From contig CAZBDU010000066.1 of NCBI GenBank assembly GCA_964490725.1, forward strand, positions 1 through 30,592: a stretch of 30,592 nt of DNA. The letters run 5' to 3'. The notes beneath the pieces are model-generated. The model had not been told where the DNA came from and did no database searches. It worked only from the letters and a program-made list of their open reading frames with translations. Below are positions 1 through 8,325 of the stretch, in pieces. Position 1 is the first letter of the stretch; each line of letters opens with the position of its first letter. A program made the translations under genes and the position numbers. Source of the stretch: CAZBDU01 sp964490725. Lineage in GTDB: Bacteria; Spirochaetota; Spirochaetia; SZUA-6; DRHE01.

Positions 1-106
1 GCGCGGGGGCGGGGCGGCGCGGCGCCAGGGCCGGGGGCAGGGCGGCCGGGCCCGCAGGAGGCGCTCCCCCGGCCTCCTGGGCGCATCGATTGAAAAAACC
101 AGGCAG
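1..106. other. GC-rich leader upstream of the first gene
   Basis: No gene is supported here. The first 80 bases are almost entirely G and C. Positions 55-62 and 72-79 form a perfect 8-bp inverted repeat (CAGGAGGC/GCCTCCTG) with a 9-nt loop. No T-run follows, so it is not a standard intrinsic terminator. It may be the tail of a gene that begins before the window. Confidence 0.4.
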
Positions 107-1624
107 ATGTCGATAATGACAACAGGTATGAACAACGTTGCGGTGATCGACGCCGCCCGCCTGTCCGCCTACGCGCTGCGCCCGGTCCGTGAGGGCCACA
201 GCTCTCTGGAGCTCGCCGTGCGCTGGGCCCGCGCTCTTCCGGCTGTCAGCCGGGTGGTGGTTCTGGCGGGCGAGCAGCCGGTGCCGGAGCTTCCCGCGGA
301 GGTGCACAGTGCAGGCGCCGGAGAACCGAAGGCGCTGCTCCAGGCTCTGCGACGGCTCAGCGAGGGGGCGGACCACATCTTCTACGCCTTCGGCGACTGC
401 CCGTTTCTGGACTCGGCGCTGGCGGAGAAGATGCTGGAGAGCCACCGCCGCTACTTCGCCGACTACACCTTCGCGGACGGCTATCCCTTCGGACTGAGCG
501 CGGAGATCGTGAATCCGGGGATTCTGGGCCGCCTGGAAACGCTGGCAGAGGACTCCTCCCCGCCCGCCACAGAGCGCACCAGGGGGTGGCTGTTCGATTT
601 GATCCAGAAGGACATCAACGCCTTCGACATCGAGACCGAGCTGTCCCCGGTGGACCTGAGGATGCTGCGCGTCTCTCTGACCGCGGACACGGGGCGCAAT
701 TTCCTGCTCCTGGAGCGGCTGGTCGCAGCCGGCGCCAGGAAGGCCTCCTCGGTGTGTGCTCTCCTGCAGGAGCAGGGGCAGATGCTCCGCACTCTGCCTG
801 CGTTCTGGAACGTCCAGATCGTGGCCGGCTGCCCGCAGCTTTGCTCCTACTGCCCCTACCCGGTGTTCTCGATCGAGAAGACCGGCAAGGAGGGGGAGAT
901 GCCCCTGGAAAGGGTGGAGCAGCTGGCCGGTGCGATCGCCGGCTTCTGCGGCGAGGCCACCGTGAGCGTCTCGCTGTGGGGCGAGCCGGCCTATCACTCC
1001 TCTTTTCCGGCGGTTGCCGATGCGTTCTTGAGCCGCGGGCTCTCACTCCTCGTGGAGACCTCGGGGGCGGGGTGGAAACGTGCGGCCCTGGAGGCGACGG
1101 CGGCCCTTACCCGCGGAGCGCCGCGCTGGATCGTTTCCCTGGACAGCGACGAGCCGGAAGTCTACCGCCGGCTGCGCGGCGAGGGCCGGGAGGAGGCGCT
1201 GCGGACCATCGAGACGCTTTCCGCACTCTTTCCCGGGCGCGTCTACGTGCAGGCGGTGCGCATGAAGGAAAACGAGGAGGGACTTGAAGGCTTCTACCGC
1301 GGCTGGAAAGAGCGGGTAGGGAACGTGATCATCCAGAAGTACGATCACTTCTCCGGGGCCCTTCCGGACCGCCGGGTCACGGATCTGGCCCCCCTGCGGC
1401 GCCAGCCCTGCTGGCACTTGAAGCGGGACATGACGGTGCTCCTGGACGGCACCGTTCCGCTATGCCGGGAAGACATCCGGCGCGAGCACGTCCTGGGGAA
1501 CCTGTTCAGGCAACCGGTGGAGGAGGTGTGGAACGCGGCACAGCCCTTCTACGGGAACCACCTGACGGGCGATTACCCAGAGCTGTGCAAGGGCTGCGAT
1601 GAGTACTACACCTTCAACTTTTGA
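107..1624 (+). CDS. Spiro-SPASM type radical SAM protein with N-terminal nucleotidyltransferase-like domain
   Basis: This 505-residue protein has two parts. Residues 10-210 resemble a nucleotide-sugar transferase fold; the stretch GDCPFLD near residue 104 resembles the GDxPL motif of SpsF/NeuA-type cytidylyltransferases. Residues 235-505 form a radical SAM domain with C242-x3-C246-x2-C249, which binds the [4Fe-4S] cluster, followed by a SPASM region with C435, C453, C494 and C497 for an auxiliary cluster. The combination matches the spirochaete family I remember as spiro-SPASM. The substrate is unknown; a peptide or sugar-nucleotide modification is inferred from the glycan genes that follow. 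Start choice is open: ATG at 107, 116 or 128 are all in frame and none has a strong ribosome binding site. The 3' end overlaps the next gene by 26 nt, which suggests coupled expression. Confidence 0.85.
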   Translation: MSIMTTGMNNVAVIDAARLSAYALRPVREGHSSLELAVRWARALPAVSRVVVLAGEQPVPELPAEVHSAGAGEPKALLQALRRLSEGADHIFYAFGDCPFLDSALAEKMLESHRRYFADYTFADGYPFGLSAEIVNPGILGRLETLAEDSSPPATERTRGWLFDLIQKDINAFDIETELSPVDLRMLRVSLTADTGRNFLLLERLVAAGARKASSVCALLQEQGQMLRTLPAFWNVQIVAGCPQLCSYCPYPVFSIEKTGKEGEMPLERVEQLAGAIAGFCGEATVSVSLWGEPAYHSSFPAVADAFLSRGLSLLVETSGAGWKRAALEATAALTRGAPRWIVSLDSDEPEVYRRLRGEGREEALRTIETLSALFPGRVYVQAVRMKENEEGLEGFYRGWKERVGNVIIQKYDHFSGALPDRRVTDLAPLRRQPCWHLKRDMTVLLDGTVPLCREDIRREHVLGNLFRQPVEEVWNAAQPFYGNHLTGDYPELCKGCDEYYTFNF

Positions 1625-2561
1625 GAAGCTGCCTTCCCCCTACACGGTGGTCGGGGGGGGAAAGACCGACCCGTCCCGCAGGCTGACCAGGCGTCTGACG
1701 CTGCTGCTGTTGAACCGCCGGGGGCGCTTCTACCGGGGAGAAATCCTGGCACGTCTGCGCGATCAGGAGGTGGACGTGCTGTGCGTGGAGGGGCCCGGGC
1801 CCTCCTACGACGTGGAGGCCCTGGCGCGGGAGTTCCCGAAGATCCGCTTTCTCATCCTGCGGGAGGAAACATCGGTCGGAGAGGCCGTCAACCTGGGGGT
1901 GGAGGAGTCCCGGGCGCCGCTGGTGCTGGTGGCCTGGAACGACATGCAGCTGCCCGTGCCGCTGGTGCCCGAACCGGTGCTGGTTTCCCTGGAGCAGGAG
2001 CCCGTGCTCTGTTCTGTCCCCCTGCTGAGCAGCCCCGCCGGAGAGACCGTCCCCACGATCCAGGTGCCCACCATGATCGGCAAGCGGCTCAAAGTGGTTC
2101 CCTTCCCGCCGGAGGGGCGGGGAATGCGCTCGATCTTCCCTTTCGACTACTGCGGGCTCTACGTGCGGCAGAGCTTCAGGCAGTGCGGAGGCTACGACCG
2201 CTGGATGAGCAGCTCCTACTGGCAGAAGCTGGATTTCGGCTTTCGAGCTTTTCTATGGGGGGAGACGATCCGCCTGGAGCCGCGGCTGCAGATGACCTAT
2301 TCCAGGGAGTCTCAGCCCGAGGATGCCACCGCGGACGCCAGCTACAAGCTGTTCTACCTGAAGAACCTGGCGGTGCGCTTCCGGGGGGATTCGGGAGTGC
2401 TTCCCGGCAAGCGCGTCTTCCGCTACCTGCGGCGCACCGACTCCGGGCTGTTCGAGGCTCTGCGGGAGTTCCGCGACGTGCAGCGCTGGGTGCACCTGAA
2501 CCGATACCGCTTCCGCACGGACGCCCGGGCGCTGATCGAGCAGTGGGAGATGCCGCTGTGA
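1599..2561 (+). CDS. Glycosyltransferase-like protein (GT-A/family 2 type)
   Basis: This 320-residue protein has no signal peptide or membrane segment, so it is probably cytosolic. The order of elements suits a GT-A glycosyltransferase: an early strand region (residues 30-60), a REETSVGEAVNLGVEES stretch typical of the nucleotide-binding helix, an AWNDMQLP segment in the place of the DxD metal site, and late residues CGGYDRWM...YWQKLDFGFRAFLWG that resemble the acceptor-side block of family 2 enzymes. The canonical DxD is not clear, so activity is inferred. ATG at 1599 overlaps the upstream gene by 26 nt and the stop overlaps the next start by 4 nt, so it sits in the middle of a coupled operon. 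It likely transfers the sugar activated by the neighbouring cytidylyltransferase. Confidence 0.7.
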   Translation: MSTTPSTFEKLPSPYTVVGGGKTDPSRRLTRRLTLLLLNRRGRFYRGEILARLRDQEVDVLCVEGPGPSYDVEALAREFPKIRFLILREETSVGEAVNLGVEESRAPLVLVAWNDMQLPVPLVPEPVLVSLEQEPVLCSVPLLSSPAGETVPTIQVPTMIGKRLKVVPFPPEGRGMRSIFPFDYCGLYVRQSFRQCGGYDRWMSSSYWQKLDFGFRAFLWGETIRLEPRLQMTYSRESQPEDATADASYKLFYLKNLAVRFRGDSGVLPGKRVFRYLRRTDSGLFEALREFRDVQRWVHLNRYRFRTDARALIEQWEMPL

Positions 2562-3349
2562 GGGCGGCGGTCTTCCTGCAGGCCAGGGTGGAGTCCACCA
2601 GGCTGCCCGGCAAGGCCCTGCTTCCCCTTTCCGGCGGGACCGTTCTGGCGCACGTGATGCGGGCCCTGCGGCAGGTTCCCGTGGACCTGCACGTGCTGCT
2701 GACGGACTCCAGCGGACGGGAGGTGCTGGGCGCCGTAGCCTGGAAGGAGGGGTTCGCCCTGCACGTCGGGCCCACCGAAGACGTCCTGGGCCGTTTCTGC
2801 GGGGCGGTGCAAGAGCACCGGGTGGAGTGCGTGATCCGCGCCACCGGAGACAACCCGCTGGTGTCCCCGCGTCAGGCGCGGGCCCTGCTGTCCCTGCACC
2901 TGGAAGGCGGCTACCACCTGAGCCACTTCCTGGGACCTCCCCTGGGTACCGGGGTGGAGATCGTGCAGGCAGAGGCGCTGCTCAGAGCCCGCGAGGCGAG
3001 CGCCGACCCCTACGACCGCGAGCACGTCACCCCCTACCTGTACCGGCACCCCGAGCTGTTCCGGGTGGCCGAGCTGGACTGCCCGCCGGCCTGGCGGATG
3101 CCGGAGGCCCGGGTCACCCTGGACACGCCGGAGGACTACCGCCTCATCGCCGGGTTGTTCCGGGAGCTGTACCGCGGCCGGCCGGTGGAAACCGAGGAGA
3201 TCCTGGAGTGGTTCCGCAGCCGTCCGGAGGGACCCGGGACGGCCGGTCCCCCAGCGGCGGGCTCCCAGGCGGCCGGTCCGCCAGCGGCGGGTCCCCCAGC
3301 GGCGGGCTCCCGTGCGCCGCGAGGGCCGAAGCGGAGGAGGAGGCCGTGA
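2558..3349 (+). CDS. SpsF/NeuA-like cytidylyltransferase
   Basis: The 263-residue product starts at a GTG (2558) that overlaps the previous stop by 4 nt. Its N terminus, AAVFLQARVESTRLPGKALL, carries the nucleotide-binding loop of the SpsF/CMP-sugar synthetase family (QARxxSTRLPGK), and ATGDNPLVSP near residue 92 matches the family's GDxPL motif. These enzymes activate sugars as CMP derivatives. The substrate here is likely a nonulosonic acid or related acid sugar, inferred from the PseG-like gene next door. The last 35 residues are a Pro/Ala/Gly/Ser tail encoded by a 30-bp imperfect tandem repeat (3241-3300), which is not part of the enzyme fold. Its stop overlaps the next start by 4 nt. Confidence 0.8.
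   Translation: MRAAVFLQARVESTRLPGKALLPLSGGTVLAHVMRALRQVPVDLHVLLTDSSGREVLGAVAWKEGFALHVGPTEDVLGRFCGAVQEHRVECVIRATGDNPLVSPRQARALLSLHLEGGYHLSHFLGPPLGTGVEIVQAEALLRAREASADPYDREHVTPYLYRHPELFRVAELDCPPAWRMPEARVTLDTPEDYRLIAGLFRELYRGRPVETEEILEWFRSRPEGPGTAGPPAAGSQAAGPPAAGPPAAGSRAPRGPKRRRRP
3241..3318 (+). repeat. 30-bp imperfect tandem repeat, GC-rich
   Basis: Positions 3241-3270 and 3271-3300 align over 30 bases with about five or six mismatches, and a partial third copy follows to about 3318. A shared core is CCAGCGGCGGG. It lies in frame at the 3' end of the cytidylyltransferase gene and encodes an Ala/Pro/Gly-rich tail. A 30-bp unit keeps the reading frame when copy number changes. Confidence 0.75.
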
Positions 3350-5109
3350 AGGCGCTGCTCGTTCCGGCCGTCCGGCGGGGCATGGGCAGCGGCCACCTGA
3401 GGCGGATGCTCTTCCTGTTGCGGGAGCTGGACGGGGGAAGCGCGCTGCTGCTGGAGGACTGCCGGGCGCAGAGCGGCCTGGCCGCGCGGGAGCTGCTGTC
3501 CGCCATGGGCGTGGAGCTGCCGGGCGCGGCGCTGAGGGAGCGCTACGATCCGCAGGAGCGCTGGGACATGGTGGTGCTGGACCGCCGCAGGACTGCTGCC
3601 CGGGAGTTGCGACGGTTCGCGGGACAGCCGGTCTTCGCCCTCGACGAAGGCGGTCCGGCCCGCGCCCTGGCCGCCTACGTCATCGACGCGTTGCCGGCCC
3701 CCGGGGCCGCGGAGCCGAACCTGCGCAGCCTGGCCTTCGTACCCCTGCCCCCTCGCCGCCGCAGCCTGCGGCATCCTTTCCGCACGGTGCTGCTGAGCTT
3801 CGGGGGTGAGGACCCCGCCGACCTGAGCGGCATCCTGCTCCAGGCGCTCCTGAGGGCCGGGATCTGGCCGGCCTCCTCCATTACCGTGGTGCAGGGGCCC
3901 CGCTTCCGCCGCACCTCCTGGCCGCCGGGCGTGCAGGTGCTCCGCAACCCTCCCGAGCTGAAGGCAATGCTGCATCGCTACGACCTGGTGCTGACCTCCT
4001 TCGGCCTGACGACCCTGGAGGCGGCCGCGGCGGGCTGCGCCGTGGTCAACCTCAACCCCAGCGCCTATCATCGCCGGCTGACCCGTCACTTCAGGGTTCC
4101 GGAGATCGGGGTGCGCCGTCCCAGAATGCGAAAGCTGAGACGGCTGCTGGCATCCGCGGCCCCGTTTGCCGAGCTCTGGGAGCGCTTCTCCCGGGTGGGA
4201 GGGGAGGAGCGGCCGGGGGCGGCTCAGGTGCTTTCGGGATTGCCGGCGCGGGGGAGCAGCGACTGTCCCCTCTGCGGCGAGGCCGGCAACCGGTCCGTGG
4301 CCCGCTTCCCCAGCCGGACCTACTTCCGTTGCCGGGGCTGCGGCATGATCTACCTCCAATCCTTCGGCGGGAAGGCCAGGGCTTACCGGCGCCGGTACTT
4401 CTTCCAGGAGTACCGCAGCCAGTACGGCCGGACGTACCTGGAGGACTTCGACAACATCAAGGCTGTCGCCGCGGGCAGGCTGGATCGCATCGTCTCCCTG
4501 CTGGACTGCCCGCAGGGGGCGCGCCTGCTGGACGTGGGCTGCGCGTACGGCCCTTTTCTGCAGGCTGCCTCGGAGCGCGGCTTCCTGACCGAGGGGGTGG
4601 ACGTGGCGAAGGAGGCCGCCGCCTACGTGCGGGGCACTCTCGGGATCCCCTGCCGGGCCGCGGACTTCGAGGCGGAGTGCCGGGAAGGCAGGTACCGGCC
4701 CGCCTCCTTGGACGTGGTCACGATGTGGTACGTGGTGGAACACTTCGAAGACCCGGCCGCTGTCCTGCGCGCCGTGGCCGCCACGCTCAAGCCGGGAGGG
4801 GTCCTGGCGTTCGCCACCCCCAGCGCCGCAGGGATCTCCGCGCGCCGGAGCCTGAGGCGCTTTCTGGAGGCCAGCCCCGAAGACCACAGGACCGTCTGGC
4901 TGCCGGCGCGCACCGGCGGCGTGGCCGCAGCCCACGGGCTGCGTCTGGTCCGCACGGCGGTCACGGGCCACCATCCGGAGCGGTTTCCCCGCCCCTCCTG
5001 GACCGCGGAGTGGGCGTCCCTGGAGGCTCTGCTCCACGGGGCCAGCAGGCTCCTGAGGCTGGGTGACACCTTCGAGGCCTACTGCCTGCGGACGGGAGGT
5101 GGGAGGTGA
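3346..5109 (+). CDS. PseG-like sugar-nucleotide hydrolase/glycosyltransferase fused to a class I SAM methyltransferase
   Basis: This is a 587-residue fusion. Residues 1-300 look like PseG, the UDP-sugar hydrolase of pseudaminic acid synthesis: GMGSGHLRR with H17, LSFGGEDP near 150, and TSFGLTTLEAAAAG near 225. Residues 307-332 form a zinc-ribbon-like knot (C307xxC310, C329xxC332). Residues 360-587 are a methyltransferase with the SAM-binding motif LLDVGCAYG near 395, an acidic motif (EGVDVAKE) after it, and VVEHFEDP and KPGGVLAFATP further on. A zinc-ribbon before a Methyltransf_23-type domain is common in sugar methyltransferases. The GTG start overlaps the upstream stop by 4 nt and the stop overlaps the next GTG by 4 nt. 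It probably both processes and methylates a nucleotide-linked or glycan-linked sugar; the exact substrate is not known. Confidence 0.75.
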   Translation: MKALLVPAVRRGMGSGHLRRMLFLLRELDGGSALLLEDCRAQSGLAARELLSAMGVELPGAALRERYDPQERWDMVVLDRRRTAARELRRFAGQPVFALDEGGPARALAAYVIDALPAPGAAEPNLRSLAFVPLPPRRRSLRHPFRTVLLSFGGEDPADLSGILLQALLRAGIWPASSITVVQGPRFRRTSWPPGVQVLRNPPELKAMLHRYDLVLTSFGLTTLEAAAAGCAVVNLNPSAYHRRLTRHFRVPEIGVRRPRMRKLRRLLASAAPFAELWERFSRVGGEERPGAAQVLSGLPARGSSDCPLCGEAGNRSVARFPSRTYFRCRGCGMIYLQSFGGKARAYRRRYFFQEYRSQYGRTYLEDFDNIKAVAAGRLDRIVSLLDCPQGARLLDVGCAYGPFLQAASERGFLTEGVDVAKEAAAYVRGTLGIPCRAADFEAECREGRYRPASLDVVTMWYVVEHFEDPAAVLRAVAATLKPGGVLAFATPSAAGISARRSLRRFLEASPEDHRTVWLPARTGGVAAAHGLRLVRTAVTGHHPERFPRPSWTAEWASLEALLHGASRLLRLGDTFEAYCLRTGGGR

Positions 5110-6713
5110 GCGCGCCAGGCATCCTGATCCTGGGGGGCGGGATCATGCAGCTGCCCGCGGTGAGGATAGCCCGGGAGCGGGGATGGCGGGTGACCGTGGC
5201 GGCGGGGGAGGTCATGCCCGCCATCCAGGAGCTGGCGGATGCCGTTCTGGAAACGGACCTGAGCCAGGAGGAGGCCGTGGTGGCGGCGGCGCGGGAGCTG
5301 CGACGCCGCAGGGGACTGGACGGGGTGTTCACGGCGGGAACGGACTTCTCAACTACGGTGGCCCGCGTGGCGGAGGCCCTGGGGCTGCCCGGCATTCCCT
5401 ACCAGGTGGCCCTGGGCGCCACCGACAAGGCGCGAATGCGGGCCATCCTGAGCGCCGCGGGGCTCTCCTGCCCGCGGTTCCTGAGCACCGACGCGGTGAG
5501 GGGAGGGATCAGGCTCGCGGAAGGGATGGGCTTCCCTCTGGTGGTAAAGCCCGTGGACAACATGGGGGCAAGGGGCGTGCGCCGGGTGGACGACCAGGAG
5601 GAGCTGCGCGCGGCGCTGGAGGTGGCCCTGGAGGCATCCCGGACGGGCAGAGCCATCGTGGAGGAGTACATGGACGGGCCGGAGCTGAGCCTGGACGCGG
5701 TGGTGTACCGTGGACGGGCCACGGTGTGCGGAGTGGCCGACCGGCACATCACCTTTCCGCCCTTCTTCGTGGAGATGGGCCACACCATGCCCAGCGCCCT
5801 GCCTGCGGGCACGCTCCGGCGGGTGCAGGCGGCCTTCCGCAGAGGGATCCAGGCCCTGGGAATCGACAACGGCGCCGCCAAGGGAGACATCAAGGTGACC
5901 TCCCAGGGCGTCATGGTGGGAGAGATCGCGGCCCGGCTTTCGGGGGGGTACATGTCGGGATGGACCTACCCGCTGTCCTGCGGCGTCCAGGTGACGGCGG
6001 CCGCGATGAACGTCGCCGTGGGGCTGCCCCCCGGGGAGCTGCGCGCGCGCTTCTCCGCGGTATCCGCCGAGCGAGCGTTCATCTCGATTCCAGGGGTGGC
6101 CACGGCTGTGGAAGGGGTGGAGCAGGCCCGCGGCGTGGAGGGAGTGCGGGAGCTGTTCCTGCGCGTCAGCCCGGGGCAGCCGGTGAGCTTCCCCGTGAAC
6201 AACATGGGCAAGTGCGGCAACGCCATCTCCCAGGCTTCCAGCAGGGCGGCCGCCGAGGTGGCGGCCCTGCGCGCCGTGCAGTCGGTCCTGGTTCGCCTGG
6301 AGCCGCGGCACCCCCAGACCGAGCGTTTCCTTTTCGATACGCGGCAGGGGCCCTGGGCGCACGCCCCCGATGCCACCGAGGCGGAGGGGCTCCTGGAGGG
6401 ACTGCCTGCGGGAGGGGCCGCCGCCGCGAGCGGGCAGGGCGCCGGTCCCGCCCTGGTGCTGCGCGACCGGCCGGAGCTGACGGAGCGCGCCGCGGCGGAC
6501 TGGCACGGGATGGCTCCGGCGGCCGCCCTGGCCAGGATACGGGAGATCACCGGGGTGGGAGAACCGGAAAGCGGGGCCGACGGCGCCGCGGACCTGGGTC
6601 GTGCTTTCTGGCGGGCGTTCCTGCGGGGCGGCGTGCAGGGAGGGGTGTACGTGATCGACAGCCTGCGATCCGGCTTCCGGGAGGCGGCGGTGCGGAGGAG
6701 GTACCTGTCGTGA
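5106..6713 (+). CDS. ATP-grasp ligase (carbamoyl-phosphate synthase large-chain-like)
   Basis: The 535-residue product starts at GTG 5106 with a 4-nt overlap. Residues 5-110 form a Rossmann-like preATP-grasp domain (LILGGGIMQLPAVRIARERG). The ATP-grasp domain follows: TDKARMR near 108, the glycine loop VVKPVDNMGARGV near 150, EEYMDGPELSLDAV near 185, and the metal-ligand end GDIKVTSQGVMVGEIAARLSGG near 265. Enzymes with this layout join a carboxylate to an amine or phosphate through an acyl-phosphate. The last 130 residues extend past the usual domain and are Ala/Gly-rich. Its place in the cassette suggests that it attaches an amino acid or acyl group to the glycan intermediate; that is inference. 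Confidence 0.75.
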   Translation: MSAPGILILGGGIMQLPAVRIARERGWRVTVAAGEVMPAIQELADAVLETDLSQEEAVVAAARELRRRRGLDGVFTAGTDFSTTVARVAEALGLPGIPYQVALGATDKARMRAILSAAGLSCPRFLSTDAVRGGIRLAEGMGFPLVVKPVDNMGARGVRRVDDQEELRAALEVALEASRTGRAIVEEYMDGPELSLDAVVYRGRATVCGVADRHITFPPFFVEMGHTMPSALPAGTLRRVQAAFRRGIQALGIDNGAAKGDIKVTSQGVMVGEIAARLSGGYMSGWTYPLSCGVQVTAAAMNVAVGLPPGELRARFSAVSAERAFISIPGVATAVEGVEQARGVEGVRELFLRVSPGQPVSFPVNNMGKCGNAISQASSRAAAEVAALRAVQSVLVRLEPRHPQTERFLFDTRQGPWAHAPDATEAEGLLEGLPAGGAAAASGQGAGPALVLRDRPELTERAAADWHGMAPAAALARIREITGVGEPESGADGAADLGRAFWRAFLRGGVQGGVYVIDSLRSGFREAAVRRRYLS

Positions 6714-7783
6714 AAGTCCGGATCGCCGCGCTCGGGGTCCTGGCGGTGCTGCTTGTGGGCGCGGTGTGGCCTGCCTGCGCCGATTACCTGGAGCTGGAGC
6801 AGGTGCTGGGGGATCTGGGGGCTTCGCTGGAGTGGGACCCGATCAGCCAGACCGGCTCGCTGTGCATCCCGCGAGCCGGTGCGGCCTGGCCGGACCGGGT
6901 GTCCTTCCAGGTGGGCTCGCCCTGGCTCATCCTCAACCACCGCTTCCGGCTGGACGCCGGCCAGCCGGTGGTGAGGGACGACCGCGGCCACGTGCTGCTT
7001 CCAGAGGGGTCCTTGGCGCGCTTGAAGGAACGCCTGTCCGGCGCCGCCGTGGCCGGAGAACAGCCCCGGGTGGCGGTCATTCTCATTGACGCGGGTCACG
7101 GCGGCAAGGATGCCGGGGCTGTGGGCGCCCACACCGTGGGCAAGACGCCGCTCAAGGTGCTGGAAAAGGACGTGGTTCTGGGGGTGGCCACCAGGCTTCA
7201 TGCCCTGCTGCTGCACGAGTTTCCCGACAAGCGGATCCTCATGACGCGTACCGACGACCGCTATGTGCCTCTGGAAGAGCGCACCCAGATCGCCAACTCC
7301 ATCCTGGAGGGCGATCTGGGCGAGCAGGAGGCGATCATTTTCATCTCCATCCATGCCAATGCGGCCTTCAACCGCAAAGCCCAGGGCTACGAGGTCTGGT
7401 ACCTGCCCCCGGACTACCGGCGTGAGCTGATCGACCCCAACTCCGTGGACCAGGACAGCCGCGACGTGGCGCCCATCCTGAACGTGCTGCTGGAGGAGGA
7501 ATACACCGTGGAGAGCATCACCCTGGCGCGACAGGTTCTTTCCGGGCTGGAAGGGGCGCTGGGTGACGGTGTGGAAAACCGCGGCCTCCGCGAGGAGTCC
7601 TGGTTCGTGGTCCGCAACGCCAAGATGCCCTCTATCCTGGTGGAGGTGGGTTTCGTGACCAACCCCGAGGAGGCCGCGCGTCTCTCCGACGGGCAATACT
7701 TGCAGAAGCTCGCGCAGGGCATATATACTGGGGTCCGCTCGTTCGTTCGCCGCTTCGAGCGCACCCGCGGGTTCACGGAGTAG
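6710..7783 (+). CDS. N-acetylmuramoyl-L-alanine amidase (Amidase_3), exported
   Basis: This 357-residue protein starts at GTG 6710, overlapping the previous stop by 4 nt. It has a signal peptide (residues 1-24, ending PACA). An N-terminal region of about 100 residues resembles a copper-amine-oxidase-like or AMIN-type wall-binding segment. The catalytic Amidase_3 domain spans 120-350. The zinc and catalytic residues are visible: H130 in IDAGHGGKDAG, E152 in VLEKDVV, H215 in SIHANA, and E312 in LVEVGFVTN. The enzyme cuts the bond between muramic acid and the stem peptide in the periplasm. Spirochaetes need such cuts for cell separation and for periplasmic flagella to pass the wall. The link with the upstream sugar genes is by operon position only. 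Confidence 0.9.
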   Translation: MKVRIAALGVLAVLLVGAVWPACADYLELEQVLGDLGASLEWDPISQTGSLCIPRAGAAWPDRVSFQVGSPWLILNHRFRLDAGQPVVRDDRGHVLLPEGSLARLKERLSGAAVAGEQPRVAVILIDAGHGGKDAGAVGAHTVGKTPLKVLEKDVVLGVATRLHALLLHEFPDKRILMTRTDDRYVPLEERTQIANSILEGDLGEQEAIIFISIHANAAFNRKAQGYEVWYLPPDYRRELIDPNSVDQDSRDVAPILNVLLEEEYTVESITLARQVLSGLEGALGDGVENRGLREESWFVVRNAKMPSILVEVGFVTNPEEAARLSDGQYLQKLAQGIYTGVRSFVRRFERTRGFTE

Positions 7784-7788
7784 TCACG

Positions 7789-8286
7789 TTGAGAAATCAC
7801 TCGACTCTGTCCGTCGCGGCCGCCGTGCTGCTGCTTCTGTTCGCCACCAGCCTGACTCTGTACCTGGTGGAGGGAAACAAGTGGCAGCGGCGGGTGCTGT
7901 TCTTTCCGTCGGTGAACAGCGGCCGGCTGGAGGGAGAGGTCCGCTATCTGCCGCGCAAGCACACCCTGGAGGAGCGGGTGGAGCTTCTGGTGGAGGAGGC
8001 CATCCTGGGCCCCATCGGCCCCTTTCACGACCGGCTCCTGCCGCGGGGGGTGCGGGTTGTCTCGGTGGTGGTGCGCTCAGGCAAGGGGTACGTGGACCTG
8101 TCATCCGAGCTGGTGCTGGGCGAACGGGGCACGGTGCGGGACTGGCAGCGCAGCATCCAGGGTCTGGCCAACATCGTGCTGTTCAACTTCCCCCGCATCC
8201 ATCGCCTGTTCGTTCTGGTGGACGGACAGCTGCCTGGCAGCGGGTACGAGGACGGCCTGCGGTTCCGCCCTGCACTGCTGCGCTGA
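7789..8286 (+). CDS. Membrane-anchored GerMN-domain protein
   Basis: The 165-residue product starts at TTG 7789, five bases after the amidase stop, with GGAG about nine bases upstream. Residues 7-27 form one hydrophobic segment (LSVAAAVLLLLFATSLTLYL), so it is a membrane anchor or uncleaved signal. Residues 35-165 fit the GerMN fold: LPRKHTLEERVELLVEEAILGP, then VRVVSVVVRSGKGYVDLSSEL, and a late VLFNFPRIHRLFVLVDGQ. GerMN domains occur in spore germination proteins and also in non-spore-formers as cell-envelope proteins of unclear role. Placement next to an amidase suggests a wall-related role. It is shorter than GerM itself and has one copy of the domain. Confidence 0.8.
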   Translation: MRNHSTLSVAAAVLLLLFATSLTLYLVEGNKWQRRVLFFPSVNSGRLEGEVRYLPRKHTLEERVELLVEEAILGPIGPFHDRLLPRGVRVVSVVVRSGKGYVDLSSELVLGERGTVRDWQRSIQGLANIVLFNFPRIHRLFVLVDGQLPGSGYEDGLRFRPALLR

Positions 8287-8325
8287 TGCGGGCAGGAGGG
8301 CAGCAAGAGGGCAAGAGAAAAATCG

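Noticed and set aside
55..79. 8-bp inverted repeat as a terminator
   Set aside because: No T-run follows and the arms lie in extremely GC-rich sequence where such repeats are expected.
1781..2557. Open frame upstream of the GTG at 2558
   Set aside because: It lies over the glycosyltransferase gene in another frame and has no family-like content before the cytidylyltransferase start.
5063..6709. Open frame upstream of the amidase GTG
   Set aside because: Gly/Arg-rich shadow of the ATP-grasp gene. The amidase signal peptide begins at 6710.
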